This document shows, in pieces, positions 51,319 to 60,916 of a DNA stretch of 64,000 nucleotides. Every line of letters starts with the position of its first letter. Position 1 is the first letter of the stretch. Below the pieces are notes generated by a model. It saw nothing but the letters and a program-made list of their open reading frames with translations, made no database searches and had not been told where the DNA came from. The position numbers and the translations under genes were made by a program. The stretch is from assembly GCA_035582835.1 (NCBI GenBank), contig JAYKAV010000112.1, positions 3,414,102-3,478,101 of the forward strand, in the 5' to 3' direction. The DNA is from Phoebastria nigripes (Eukaryota; Chordata; Aves; Procellariiformes; Diomedeidae).

Positions 51319-54300
51319 TCAAGGAGCTGGGCGTTCAAATCCCTGTTATTACAGGGATGTAAAATTTCTCTACTGAAACAGGTGACTGAACCTGGCACAT
51401 TATACAATATCTCAGAGCAGATATAAAATGCCAGGTTGTTAGCTTACATATATTAGCAATAAGGATATTTTTAAGGGAAAGCATCAAAGTTGCAGGGGCC
51501 CTGTTATGCATGCTCTGACACTGCCAGGTATCAGACTCTTACATATGGAGATTTGCTTTGACAATGCCAGGATCTCGAACTGCATGATCCTTTATTTTCT
51601 CAAAAAGAGGATACGTACTTAGGAGATCACCTGAAGGGCCTTGTCCTTTCCAGAAAACAGGTCTGATGCGATCTCATTCCCTTATGACTTGTATGAAATT
51701 GGATAAGAACATAGCCAATGAACTTATTTTTGAATTCTGAGATGAGTTTGGAGGGGTCTGAGCAAGGCTACATCGTGATGCAGTGCAATAAATATGGAAG
51801 AAGCATCTGACAAAAGTCCCAATTATTTCATCTGTTGGAATGATACTATATTCATGAAGCAGACCATTAACACACTGGGGTGGAGAAGTAAATGTGGAAA
51901 GACATTAACTGACCTGACATTGCTAAATCAAAGTTGCCCCTTACAAAAACCTTTAATTCGGCTGTTTATGAAGCAAAAACATTGACATCACTTTTAAGTG
52001 CTTATTGCAATGAGGTCCTCAAATAGGCATCTCCACTTGAAAATACTCTGTAACTAAAATTTGAAGCTCCCACTAAACAAGGGACAACTCCTACTAAACT
52101 AGGGACAACTGCAAAGCTTTCTTCTTTAAAGACAGAAGAAAGATGTTGTGATTTTTTATTAGTATATTGTTACTATTTACACACTATATTGTTGTCATAT
52201 TGTTTAACATTATTTGTGGAAGTAAATATTTAAAAATGGGTAGGAAACAATCATATGATTTGTACAATGTTGTGTAAAATATTCATGCAGAATAACAGGT
52301 CTTTCAGCTTGTCACACTTCCAACTAAATGGGCTCCCAATTTTCCTGGTGATTCATCTCTGCCTACTGCTTCCAATAGCATAGGGCAGGAGAAGAGAAAA
52401 ATATGAGAAACCCTAATCAAACATCAGCTGAAAAACGGGACTAATCAGATGTTTCTGGGATATTTATGGGACTGAAACCATCATTTCTAGATGACACCTG
52501 CTGAGGTACTCTGTCAGAAACACCTGCTTCAATAGGAAATGGACCTTTCCATGTGGCATCAGAGAGATGCACAATACCATGCGATTCAGAAGACAAAAAC
52601 ATCCCCACATTATTGCTCCAATCTCAATGGAAGCAGACTGACTGAAAAGATAGTTTATCCTCTTCCAGGAGGTATACAGAGTCATGCTGCTCTGGAATCC
52701 TTTTCTTCTTCTACCCAAGGACAGAGCAATAGAACCACACGTACATTTTTTCCTTTGACTAGCTCATCTTCTGAAGAGCACAAGGATTACAGTCTTCACT
52801 TGTCATCTATGGCGAAAAGACACTCACAGACCACATCACTTAAAACCTGAACGTTAAGGTACAGGTTCCTTATCTACAATTAAATAAGCAGAGAACAAGA
52901 CTGAAGGTAAGAGTAGGAATTTACTCTTCTCCCTAATTTAAGTTATCCTAATTTTACCTAAAATAGAAACAGGATATCAACAAATTATTTACTTCCATAT
53001 GGCAAACTTGTCTAGGCCCAGAGGCACTTTCCTCTAGGCCTAGATTGGCATACTACTGTCAACCATGCAGTCAACCACCCCCGACTCGGGGAATAATGTA
53101 GTTAACATGGTGATGTCACAGGACGCACCAGAAAACAACAAACAAAAACAAACAAAAAAAAACCCTGATACATCCAATTGCAACTATATCCATAGTCAGA
53201 ATATGCTAGGTAAGCATCAGCTGGCTGTACCTGCACTAGCATCTTCAGACCCAACTGGCCTCTCTACATTACGCTGCCGAGCACTGTGGAAGGGTTCAAC
53301 AGTGCAGGCAAAGCCTTCTCACTTTAATTCATAATGATCACTGGAGCGAAGATGAACAGGCAACACCCTACTCCTGAGACATGCCCTCGTATCCCTTCAG
53401 TAACCAAGGACAGACATCCACACACTACTTGCTGAAAATGCTGTCACCACCTTCCACACCCAGCTTGGCACAGCTTTGCCCCAGCTCCTTGCCCTTCAGT
53501 ATAACACAGCATCCCTAATCTGTCATTTCTGTCTCAGGACACCACCAGCACAGCACAGCAGTACTGCCATGGATCCATGTCCCTCTTTTCTCCCCCAGAA
53601 TGCTCTTCCTACACCAGCTCAAAAACAGGCCTCTACAGTGAAGCCCCTGGTAAAACAGGTCTTCAAAGCTCTGGACCCCTGACTGTCCACAGCTACTCCT
53701 GGTGATGTAAAGCAGCCCAGCACAACTCCTACTCCACAGATCCTACACCCCAGCCCCTCTGAATCCAAACCAGCCAAGCCCTCGCCTAGCCTCTCCTGAG
53801 CGAGGGTAGCAGCAGCAGCCTGGCTTCCCTACGGCATAGCCACAGCCCAAGAAAAAGAAGCAGCATTTGCCAAGGTTCTGCAGTCCTGTGGCCTCCCATG
53901 CAGCTGCAGGTGAGGAAAGTGCTGTGAGCCATGGAGCCATTGAGATGCCATCCAAATCCAGCCTACAGATTGCCCCCTGGCCTTCCCCAATATGCAGTCA
54001 AAAATCATCAAGCCAAAAAGACCTAAGCAAAAACTGCAGTCAACACGCATTGCCTCAAACCAAAGACAATGTGAAAGAATTGAAGCAATGGCTCATCTTG
54101 CACTGTGTTCATGCACTTGCTACAGTGCATCAGTACAGACATAAATCAGGGAGACTCTGCTGACAAAATTTCAGAGGTTTCAGATTCTGGGGGCATACAA
54201 CCTACCCTTGGAAAGAAACTTCAAAATCCAAAAGAATTAAGACACAAAGGTAAAATCTTGCTCCATAAATCCCTAGAGATTTACAAAATGTGGAAGACTT

Positions 54301-57300
54301 TCTCTATATTACTTATCTATATTGATAAAAGTGAGAGCCAGGACTGGAAAAAAAAAAAAAAAAATACTGTGGAACATTTTCTGGTATTTACTGTGCCCTG
54401 CCAAGACTTCTATCTGATTTTCAGTCCATTTAAATGCTATCCTTAGTGAACTCTTCCGGCCCTCTCAGTATTTTGTTGGCAAGTACAAGACACACACAAA
54501 ATGAAAAACTTGGTTTTCTACAGTTCTCTGAACTGCAAATATCTAAATCATTCATTTTCATTCTTCCGCATAAGCATCATTAAATGTATTCAGTCTACAC
54601 CAACAATAATTTTATACCTGCAAGCACATATTCTAACTATAGTTGAAGTCTTTCAATGCTTTCCCTGTTAATGATATGCGAATTACTGGCATTAAAACCA
54701 GAACCTCTTTGAAGGTATTTAAATCTCAAATATTTGGCTTGATCTACTCTTCCCTAAACTTCAACTATGTGGACAGCTTGAGCAAAACTGTAATCAGAAC
54801 AACTTAAAATAATCAGAACAACAGGCCTTAAAACATCAGGGCACAGTAAGATTCAGAGGAACTGTGTGAGACAACCAAAAGGCTGATTTCAGACCACTCC
54901 ATTAAAAGTTTGTGACAGCTGGCATTACAGCTGCAGCACAGAGTATTGCGGATCCTCTGGAAAACACTTCAGCTCACAGGAAGACAAATCAATATTTCTC
55001 ATAAAAGGCTAGTAGGACTTCCCTGTGTTGCGTCAGGGACCACAGTACAAACCAGAATCCAGAAGAGCAAAAGATGCATCTCCTTCCACAGAGCTTCTTA
55101 GGGAAACAGCATACATCTCACCCATTATTTATTAGATACTTGACAGCACTTAAGACTATGCTTTTGGTATTAAAAAAACCAAAGGAAGCAACTTCTGCTC
55201 TGTGGCAGAGGTGACAGAATTCTATAATCCTGCTGTCAGCCTAAATAGCTGCAGTTGCCACTTCCTCATGTAGTACTTGCATAAATTAGATTTTCAGTTC
55301 AGAAATACACTGTGACAAAAAACATTTTTACCTAGCGAACTTGCAAGCTGATCAAGGTTTCCAAGAGCTTACAGCGAATCAGCCACACCTCTCTTTTTTA
55401 GAGATTTTCTAAATCAGTAGCATCTAGGCAATTCAGTGCTCTACTTTCTCTCTTGGACATCTACACATAAAACTCATCCCCAGTTACAAACAACTACTTC
55501 TGCTCTTCTCCATAGCTATCCGCATTACCAAATTACCACAGTATCAGTCTGCATCAAGATCTATAAAGGGANAGCAGAGATGAGGCAAATCTACATTACT
55601 TACATAAAATTTCTATGCAATATATGGTTATAGCACACCAATGTGTCTCAAAGCCAGAAGTTTTAGTCACTTTCATGAATACTAATTTTTCTCTCAAAAC
55701 TTAGAAGCAGGGTAAGTAGCTAAATTGAGAGAAAAAAAATCTAATTTAATTTTCTAGGTAGAAAAGCAACATTAAGATGTGTAGCCATAGCTAAATGCAT
55801 CTGAAACTCTACTGATATCATCTAATTAAAAGGAGGCAAGCAAATATGATACAAGGAACAAAGAACAGGGATGCAAGCAGCAGGAGCTAACAACTGAATT
55901 TAACTACAAGTATTTTCAGAGCCTACACTAAAAAGAAGTATATAGACAGCGTAGAAAAACAACTTTAAAATATTTTTAAACAGTTGTGCAGGTGATTAAG
56001 CCAAATCTCAGTATTAAGAACTATCTACCTATCCCTTCTGGCTTAGATACTATAGCAGCACTGAGAACAGAAAGGGATGTGAAATACACAAATAGTAAGT
56101 GATCTGAAATACATCTGTATGGGGTAGACAGTGCACGTCCTAAACTGTAAGTTGGTTTTACACCCATTTTGACACGTTAGTCTTGCAAAACTGCAATTCG
56201 TAAGCGAGTACGCTCTACTACTAAATTAAGCAAATGTAGAATGAATGTAAATTACTTCTATAGCCCAGGAACTTCATACAGAATTTACATTTAAAGTGTA
56301 ATTAGGACTGGAGCTAAAACTCTAACCCCAACTAAGCCCACAATTTAAGTTTAACTGTTCAAAAGTAGAAACAAAGCCTAATCAGATGATGGTATTCAAC
56401 CAGTCTCCGCAGCCACAGAATCACAGAGAGTTGCAAGGGGCTCCCCAACAGAAGAAACAAGTCTATTTAGGGCAAAAGGTCCAGTAAATTATTTAAATGT
56501 GTATTTCTCCATGATAGGCAGCTCCATTTCCTGTTTCTCCCTTCCACTGAGGCCACAAAACCAGTCCCATAACTATTTCAGCAACAGTGCATCTCTGTTG
56601 GTAGCCCAAGGCAACCAAGCAGATCAGCTATGCTGTGGCCAGATAGATAAGGAGACTTCCCTCTGCCCATTTCCTCTCCTTCTCTCCATTGTTTCTGTAG
56701 GCTAGACTGACAGGCAAATGTACGAAGTACCATTTTGTACCCTAACATAGCATGTTTAGGAGATAACTACTGTTTTCCTTTCTACTCAGTGAATCTCTGA
56801 GACCTTGAAAGTCAAGGAACTGTTGCCTCAGCAGCACACCTGATGCTGAGCTGGAAACAGGATAGTACTTGTCATTCACACAGTGCCAACATTCTCAGTT
56901 CTCAGTGCTACCATTATGGGTCACTAAGCTAAAAATGAAGCCGTTCTCTGGAAAGTAAATCCAAAGTAAAAACAAGAGAGCAACAAGAATTTCCAAGAGA
57001 ATGACAGAACTCAGGACTGCACTTTATCTGTTACATGTAGGATTTTCTTCCTGTTCTGAGCTCAACTTAACAGCCTTTGCATTGGAATCGTTTGTGTTGA
57101 CTACATACAGGAATCTCCACAGTCTGACTTAGCTTTTGATTTTTCCTCGCATATCTCCAGCTTAGAGCTTTTAAACATATCATGACACATCACTGCAGTA
57201 ATGAAATAACCTTTTGATTTGTAAAACACCTTCAAAACTCCTCTTTCATTGCTTTTCTGTTGTCTAGTACCTCTCAATAAAAACATATTAGCGTGAGAAC

Positions 57301-60300
57301 AAAGAACCATAAAGTAATTTCAACAGCACCCTGCTAGTCAATCCACAACAGCCCAAGATGCTGCATTAGCTTCTTTCACTGTTGTTCATTGCAAATGACA
57401 GATAGACTCTAACTACACCTAAGAAGGAGCAGACTGTCATAACTTCTCCTTGATGGGAGTAGAAAGGTGGACATAGAACAGGCTTTGCAACCAAGACAAA
57501 CTGATGCCTGATGATTCTTGGAAATTTTGGCACAAACACCAATGAAGTTGTTTTACGTGGAGTTAGTTTTCATGCTTTTTTCTTTTACTTCAGTCAGTTG
57601 TGTTTTAATGGCAGCTAAATTCAAAATAAGTCATTCCTTGCAGTTCGACTGTTAGTATTTTTATAAATTAATTAACTTTTGGTTATAAAAATGCCCTCTT
57701 TTCCAACAGTTTGAGTTTGCCTCAGTCATACAAAAGTATATGAAACAACTGAAAAAAAAAACCAACAAGTTAAACCAGAGTTCCTAAAAAAGCCAATGAA
57801 TTTGGCTTGTACAAAGAAGATTGCTTTGAAGTCAGATCACTATTAATTCACAGAGTCTGAGAATGAATGTGTTCTTTTGAACTACTAAAGTGAACATTTT
57901 CTTACCAATGAAACCCAGCTGAGAAAATTCTAGAATCATCCAATCTTCAGAAGCGAGCTGAAGTGCAAAATTTTTTATTGTGCTGAAATAATTCTGCTTG
58001 ACAACGATGTCATCTTCAAGCTAGAGGAAGGTAGCAGTGATATCAACATGAATAAAAAAAAGCACCAGCAAAGCAATAGGAACCAGCACAGCTAGGAAAT
58101 ACTGATTTATAATATATTGCTAACACATAGCCATGTATTTCTAATGCAAGCGCTGCTATAAAACCTAGATGCTATAGCCAAGAATAACTATTGTAGGGAT
58201 CACAGTCTGTCTATTTGTGGAGAACTAATCCAGAATCTTTCTGTAGTAAGAATCCACAAATGGATCTCAAATTACTTCAGAACATTGCTTTTCTAGCTTC
58301 TCTCTTCAGAGAAAAATCATCCATGAAATAATATTAGACTAAGTGACATCATCAGTAGAACAACTAGAATATCTGTATTATTTGTACGCAAATGTGGCTC
58401 TGTTTACTCACACACCTCACAGCACTGAAAGAATTTCTCCTCTGAGACAAGAAGCTAAGAGACATGTTGTCTACAGAGGTGAGATTCATTTCACCTGGCT
58501 TTAGCTGTCCAACAGAAGAACAGGTCCATAGTCCAAACTAATCATCTAGTCCAGGCAGCCAAAGTGCCAAGATGTGGTGCTACAATCCCTTTAATTCATA
58601 GTAAGTGCCGATCACTGCTTTAAGGATCCTGCTTCTCCCGTCCTTTCTCCTAGTGCATTCATGCTCTCCCCCTTCTGCTGGCACTAATATTTGTGCGACT
58701 GCCTAGTTGCAAAAAGCCTGTCTCATGTTATTGGCTGTGCAGCTTCCAGGAGAGCTGAGTCTCCAACAGCTCTCCGAGAGCAGTCAGCATAGCTTTGTAA
58801 AAACTAGATGAGATGAGTGGGGCTTTATACCCAAAGGACACAGTCCCAAAATCTAAATAAAGATCATAAGCGCAGTTACTCACTAAATCTGCAATAACTG
58901 TAGGTAAGGCTTCTACTTCAAAGCAGCAAGACACAATAGGAACAATTCTGAGCTAAATTAAATTTAAGAAGAATTGCTTGGCTCTGTTCTTGAAAACCTC
59001 TTTAAAAAAGAAAAAAGAAAGCAAGTCTAGCAACACATTGAAAACATATCTATACACAACAGTCATATTAAAGTGATGCTGCACTTGCCTTCAAAAGAAA
59101 GTAAAAATTGATTTTAACTCGATTTCCACTCAAAACTATGCTGGTGGTTTTTGCCTAGGCAACTCAATGGTAACTCATTTGGGGGACAAGGTAAAAACAG
59201 TAGTTAAGCTGTCTGCATTCCTTCATTTTTTTTACTAAGCATCTTAAGATAAAATAAGTCGCATAGGACAAATTACTTTCTACTTCAGAGACAATGTCCT
59301 CCACAAATTACTTCCTCATATACCATAACTCCATACTTAATGCCCTCCTTCAACTATGGAATCAAGTTATCTCTGTTCTGTGTAGGTCCTTCTGATGTGT
59401 CCAACAGCATAATTTCTGGAGACTCATCTGAAAACTTGTCTCAAAACAAAGAAGAGAAATTTACCTGAATGTAATAAACCCCCTTTTTCTGGGCATACAT
59501 CATAAGAAAACAATAATCCAAGTTTTGTTTTGTTCTCCATCTGAAATTAAATTAAAAGCTTAAGGATTATGAAAAAAAGTTATTTCAATACATGCTGGCA
59601 ATGCAAAGTAAATCTCACTATGAAAAATGATGCATATTAGTGAAATGTTAGGACAGCTGCTTTTGGCATTGTTCCCTCAGGAAATCCTCTGTCTGAAAAA
59701 AAGGAACAAAGCTTTCGCCTTATGCTTAAATACAGACATAAAACTGGTTTAACTTGAATCTGATTTTGTGAAAACTACCTGGCATTTCACTAAAAACACA
59801 TGCGCATTTTAAAATGGTAATTCAGCAGGAATTACTGGGTTTTACACTGTATTTCAGGAAGAAAAACAGTAAACAAAAAAGTCTACATACAGCAAAAAAA
59901 AGTATATCAGGTCTCAGTTCTCCTCCCAAAATTTAACACTAAATTAATTCAACCAAGCATAGCATTAGGCTCTGATCATGCACAGAACAGCATGCAGATA
60001 GGAATGAGATGGATTCACAGAGCACTTTTAGCATCGCCACACTTTGAAGAATTACAGTAAGAAAACATTTCAAGAATTCACATCCCACTTGCCATTTCAT
60101 AAACAACAAAAGCGTGGGTGTGGGAGGAGATGGGAAAAGATCTGGGGGAATAAACTAACCTCACTCTCTCTTTTGAGTCTCCAAATGTCTCTTTCAAGTT
60201 TGTCAAGTCAGGATAGTAAGTCGCAGGAGGGGCTATTACTTCCACCAAGCCAGAATTGATCTCTGTAGAAAACCTGTCAATAGAAACATCCTAAAGTCAC

Positions 60301-60916
60301 ATGAGAGATCCTGAGTTCTGTAGACTTCCTCCTTGCTTTCTGTTGGTACAGTTATTATGTCTGGTTACAACAATGACTTATTCAAACAAGGCATGTAAAA
60401 TAAAAGCACTATATAAAAAAATATCGTTTTCCTTAGCATCTTCTTCAGAGCCGTATAGCCTCTTGCCCAATAATCAGAATTCTAACTAGATTCTAAACAC
60501 TTCTTTTGCCCTTCTTTTTTTCAGAACCTAGTGATTTTTTTTCTATAGTTCTCTTCGAACATATGGAATACAAGGCCCTAACACAGATGTCACAAATTTC
60601 CATTCATGTTAAACCAATCCCATCTGTGTATGTTGCACCAAATAATTTAATTCCATTTATTGTTTTACAATTTAACTGACTGAATCACTGTCCCTTAATT
60701 TGTCATCTATTACTTTGTTGTTCAAAAGTCCAAACCCTCAAGAAACAAAAATGCATGATCTCATATTTCCAGAATACTTTTTATTACTTATCACAACTTG
60801 ATTTAGGGGAAAAACAAAAAGCAAACCCACCAATAAGCTAAGAAGTCCCCCATTAAAACTACAACTTACTCTTTTTCCAGGCTTGCAACAACACTGTTAA
60901 CATAATCAAGATCAGT
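32093..60916 (-). CDS. MGAT4A: MGAT4A, N-glycan GlcNAc-transferase IVa (last 11 coding exons, 5' part beyond window)
   Basis: Eleven minus-strand exons join in frame to 1071 nt: 356 residues and a stop. If the protein is 535 residues as in human, these are about 180-535. The enzyme (GT54) is a Golgi type II membrane protein that adds a beta-1,4-linked GlcNAc to the alpha-1,3 mannose arm of N-glycans, starting an extra branch. Visible are the rear of the catalytic domain, with the acidic [10 protein letters not shown] motif likely to bind the metal ion and sugar nucleotide, then a C-terminal module from DKDFLKPLL onward that in this family is a CBM32-like lectin domain. An NTT glycosylation sequon lies in [10 protein letters not shown]. 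The cytoplasmic tail, membrane anchor and stem exons are upstream of 64 kb. MGAT4A is preferred over MGAT4B because the wording closely follows MGAT4A and it adjoins UNC50. Confidence 0.95.
32292..32404 (-). CDS. MGAT4A: MGAT4A coding exon (10 of 11 in window)
   Basis: The 113 nt encode [17 protein letters not shown] through [12 protein letters not shown]. It completes the lectin-like domain core. The acceptor is ttttgcag and the donor gtgaga. It leaves in phase 0. Confidence 0.95.
33457..33523 (-). CDS. MGAT4A: MGAT4A coding exon (9 of 11 in window)
   Basis: The 67 nt encode [20 protein letters not shown] then RI plus G. The first five residues are the most diverged part of the C-terminal half and the rest matches the family. 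The acceptor is gttctag and the donor gtatgt. Confidence 0.94.
34180..34199 (+). repeat. Poly-T tract
   Basis: Twenty T in an MGAT4A intron. In the transcript sense it is poly-A. Confidence 0.85.
34233..34297 (+). repeat. G/T-rich low-complexity tract with (TTGG)n
   Basis: Runs of 2-4 G alternate with runs of T and end in tandem TTGG units. It lies just after a 20-base T run (34180-34199). It is in the MGAT4A intron, G-rich on the strand opposite to the transcript. Confidence 0.85.
35744..35822 (-). CDS. MGAT4A: MGAT4A coding exon (8 of 11 in window)
   Basis: The 79 nt encode [17 protein letters not shown] then [10 protein letters not shown]. It includes an NTT N-glycosylation sequon and the [10 protein letters not shown] stretch typical of the lectin-like domain. 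The acceptor is atttatag and the donor gtatga. The first codon is split AG|G (Arg), where I recall Ser in mammals. Confidence 0.95.
37822..37954 (+). repeat. G/T-rich low-complexity tract, G-quadruplex-prone
   Basis: Multiple G runs of three or more (including 8 and 12) with GGT repeats and short T spacers, followed by TTTA repeats. It lies in the large MGAT4A intron. Confidence 0.85.
39763..39783 (+). repeat. Poly-A tract
   Basis: A run of 21 A in the large MGAT4A intron, without a recognisable element attached. Confidence 0.85.
41480..41580 (+). repeat. G/T-rich low-complexity tract
   Basis: Alternating G and T runs with the same composition as the tracts at 34.2 and 37.8 kb, again G-rich on the plus strand within an MGAT4A intron. 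Confidence 0.8.
43541..43608 (+). repeat. G-rich tract followed by C/A-rich tract
   Basis: Runs of G up to eight are followed by a CAAA/CCC-rich segment, so the two halves are partly complementary in composition and could fold back. Confidence 0.7.
45389..45430 (+). repeat. Poly-A tract
   Basis: More than 20 consecutive A followed by AG-rich sequence, in the large MGAT4A intron. No adjacent retroelement body is recognised. Confidence 0.85.
47696..47889 (-). CDS. MGAT4A: MGAT4A coding exon (7 of 11 in window), start of lectin-like domain
   Basis: The 194 nt encode [17 protein letters not shown] through [13 protein letters not shown] plus two bases. This is the first part of the C-terminal CBM32-like module. 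The acceptor is caattag and the donor gttagt. The intron that follows in transcription order (35823-47695) is 11.9 kb, the largest intron fully contained here. Confidence 0.95.
48295..48402 (-). CDS. MGAT4A: MGAT4A coding exon (6 of 11 in window)
   Basis: The 108 nt (36 whole codons) encode [16 protein letters not shown] through [12 protein letters not shown]. The [10 protein letters not shown] stretch is strongly family-typical. The acceptor is catttcag and the donor gttagt. It closes the catalytic region before the lectin-like domain. A G-rich then A-rich tract lies just outside at 48409-48468. Confidence 0.95.
48409..48468 (+). repeat. G-rich tract followed by poly-A
   Basis: GGGGT units followed by a run of A, 7 nt beyond the acceptor end of the MGAT4A exon at 48295-48402. 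On the transcript strand it is a poly-T and C-rich run, so it probably supplies the polypyrimidine tract of that acceptor. Confidence 0.7.
49079..49209 (-). CDS. MGAT4A: MGAT4A coding exon (5 of 11 in window)
   Basis: The 131 nt encode [19 protein letters not shown] then [19 protein letters not shown] and PEKDA. The acceptor is catcacag and the donor gtaagt. An internal ttgtag at 49171-49176 could be taken for the acceptor, but the longer exon keeps frame with the previous one and restores expected family sequence. Confidence 0.94.
49518..49558 (+). repeat. 18 bp direct repeat containing CACGTG
   Basis: ATTCTCCATGCCACGTGT occurs at 49518-49535 and again, identical, at 49541-49558. Each copy carries the palindromic E-box CACGTG. 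It lies in the MGAT4A intron about 310 bp upstream of the exon at 49079-49209. Confidence 0.9.
51267..51317 (+). repeat. A-rich tract with (CAAAA)n
   Basis: A run of A is followed by repeated CAAAA units. It could be the tail of an old retroposed element, but no body is recognisable upstream. Confidence 0.8.
52080..52112 (+). repeat. Short tandem duplication
   Basis: 'actaaacaagggacaactcct' is followed directly by 'actaaactagggacaactgc', a roughly 20 bp near-identical tandem pair in the MGAT4A intron. Confidence 0.8.
56415..56445 (+). mobile_element. Possible CR1 scrap
   Basis: 'cagaatcacagagagttgca' resembles the common avian CR1 3' region that begins with repeated AGAATCAC. It is too short and diverged for certainty. 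Confidence 0.25.
57906..58020 (-). CDS. MGAT4A: MGAT4A coding exon (4 of 11 in window), acidic active-site motif
   Basis: The 115 nt encode [18 protein letters not shown] through [12 protein letters not shown] plus G. The EDD at its start is the DXD-type motif expected to bind the metal ion and UDP-GlcNAc. The acceptor is ttcctctag and the donor gtaaga. Catalytic function is inferred from the family. Confidence 0.95.
59465..59540 (-). CDS. MGAT4A: MGAT4A coding exon (3 of 11 in window)
   Basis: The 76 nt encode [18 protein letters not shown] then KGVYYIQ. This is the hydrophobic strand leading directly to the acidic metal-binding motif of the next exon. The acceptor is aatttcag and the donor gtaaat. 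Confidence 0.95.
60160..60273 (-). CDS. MGAT4A: MGAT4A coding exon (2 of 11 in window)
   Basis: The 114 nt encode [17 protein letters not shown] through FGDSKERV, part of the GT54 catalytic domain. The acceptor is ttgacag. The donor is gttagt, a less usual form with T at +3 that recurs in two other introns of this gene. Reading continues as R-WRTKQN in the next exon. Confidence 0.95.
60870..60916 (-). CDS. MGAT4A: MGAT4A coding exon (1 of 11 in window)
   Basis: The 47 nt encode [15 protein letters not shown] plus two bases. The acceptor is ttttccag and the donor gtaagt. The next upstream exon should carry the IGE-type sequence before TDLDY. It is not found between 60917 and 64000, so the intron continues past the window edge. 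Confidence 0.9.

Larger units (their letters stand above)
49210..57905 (-). other. MGAT4A: MGAT4A intron, 8.7 kb
   Basis: No independent gene is recognised. It contains an 18 bp direct repeat with E-box (49518-49558), an A-rich CAAAA tract (51267-51317), a locally GC-richer segment (about 53.2-54.0 kb) and a possible CR1 scrap near 56.42 kb. Open frames around 50.3-50.7 and 52.5-52.9 kb lack recognisable domains. Confidence 0.65.
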
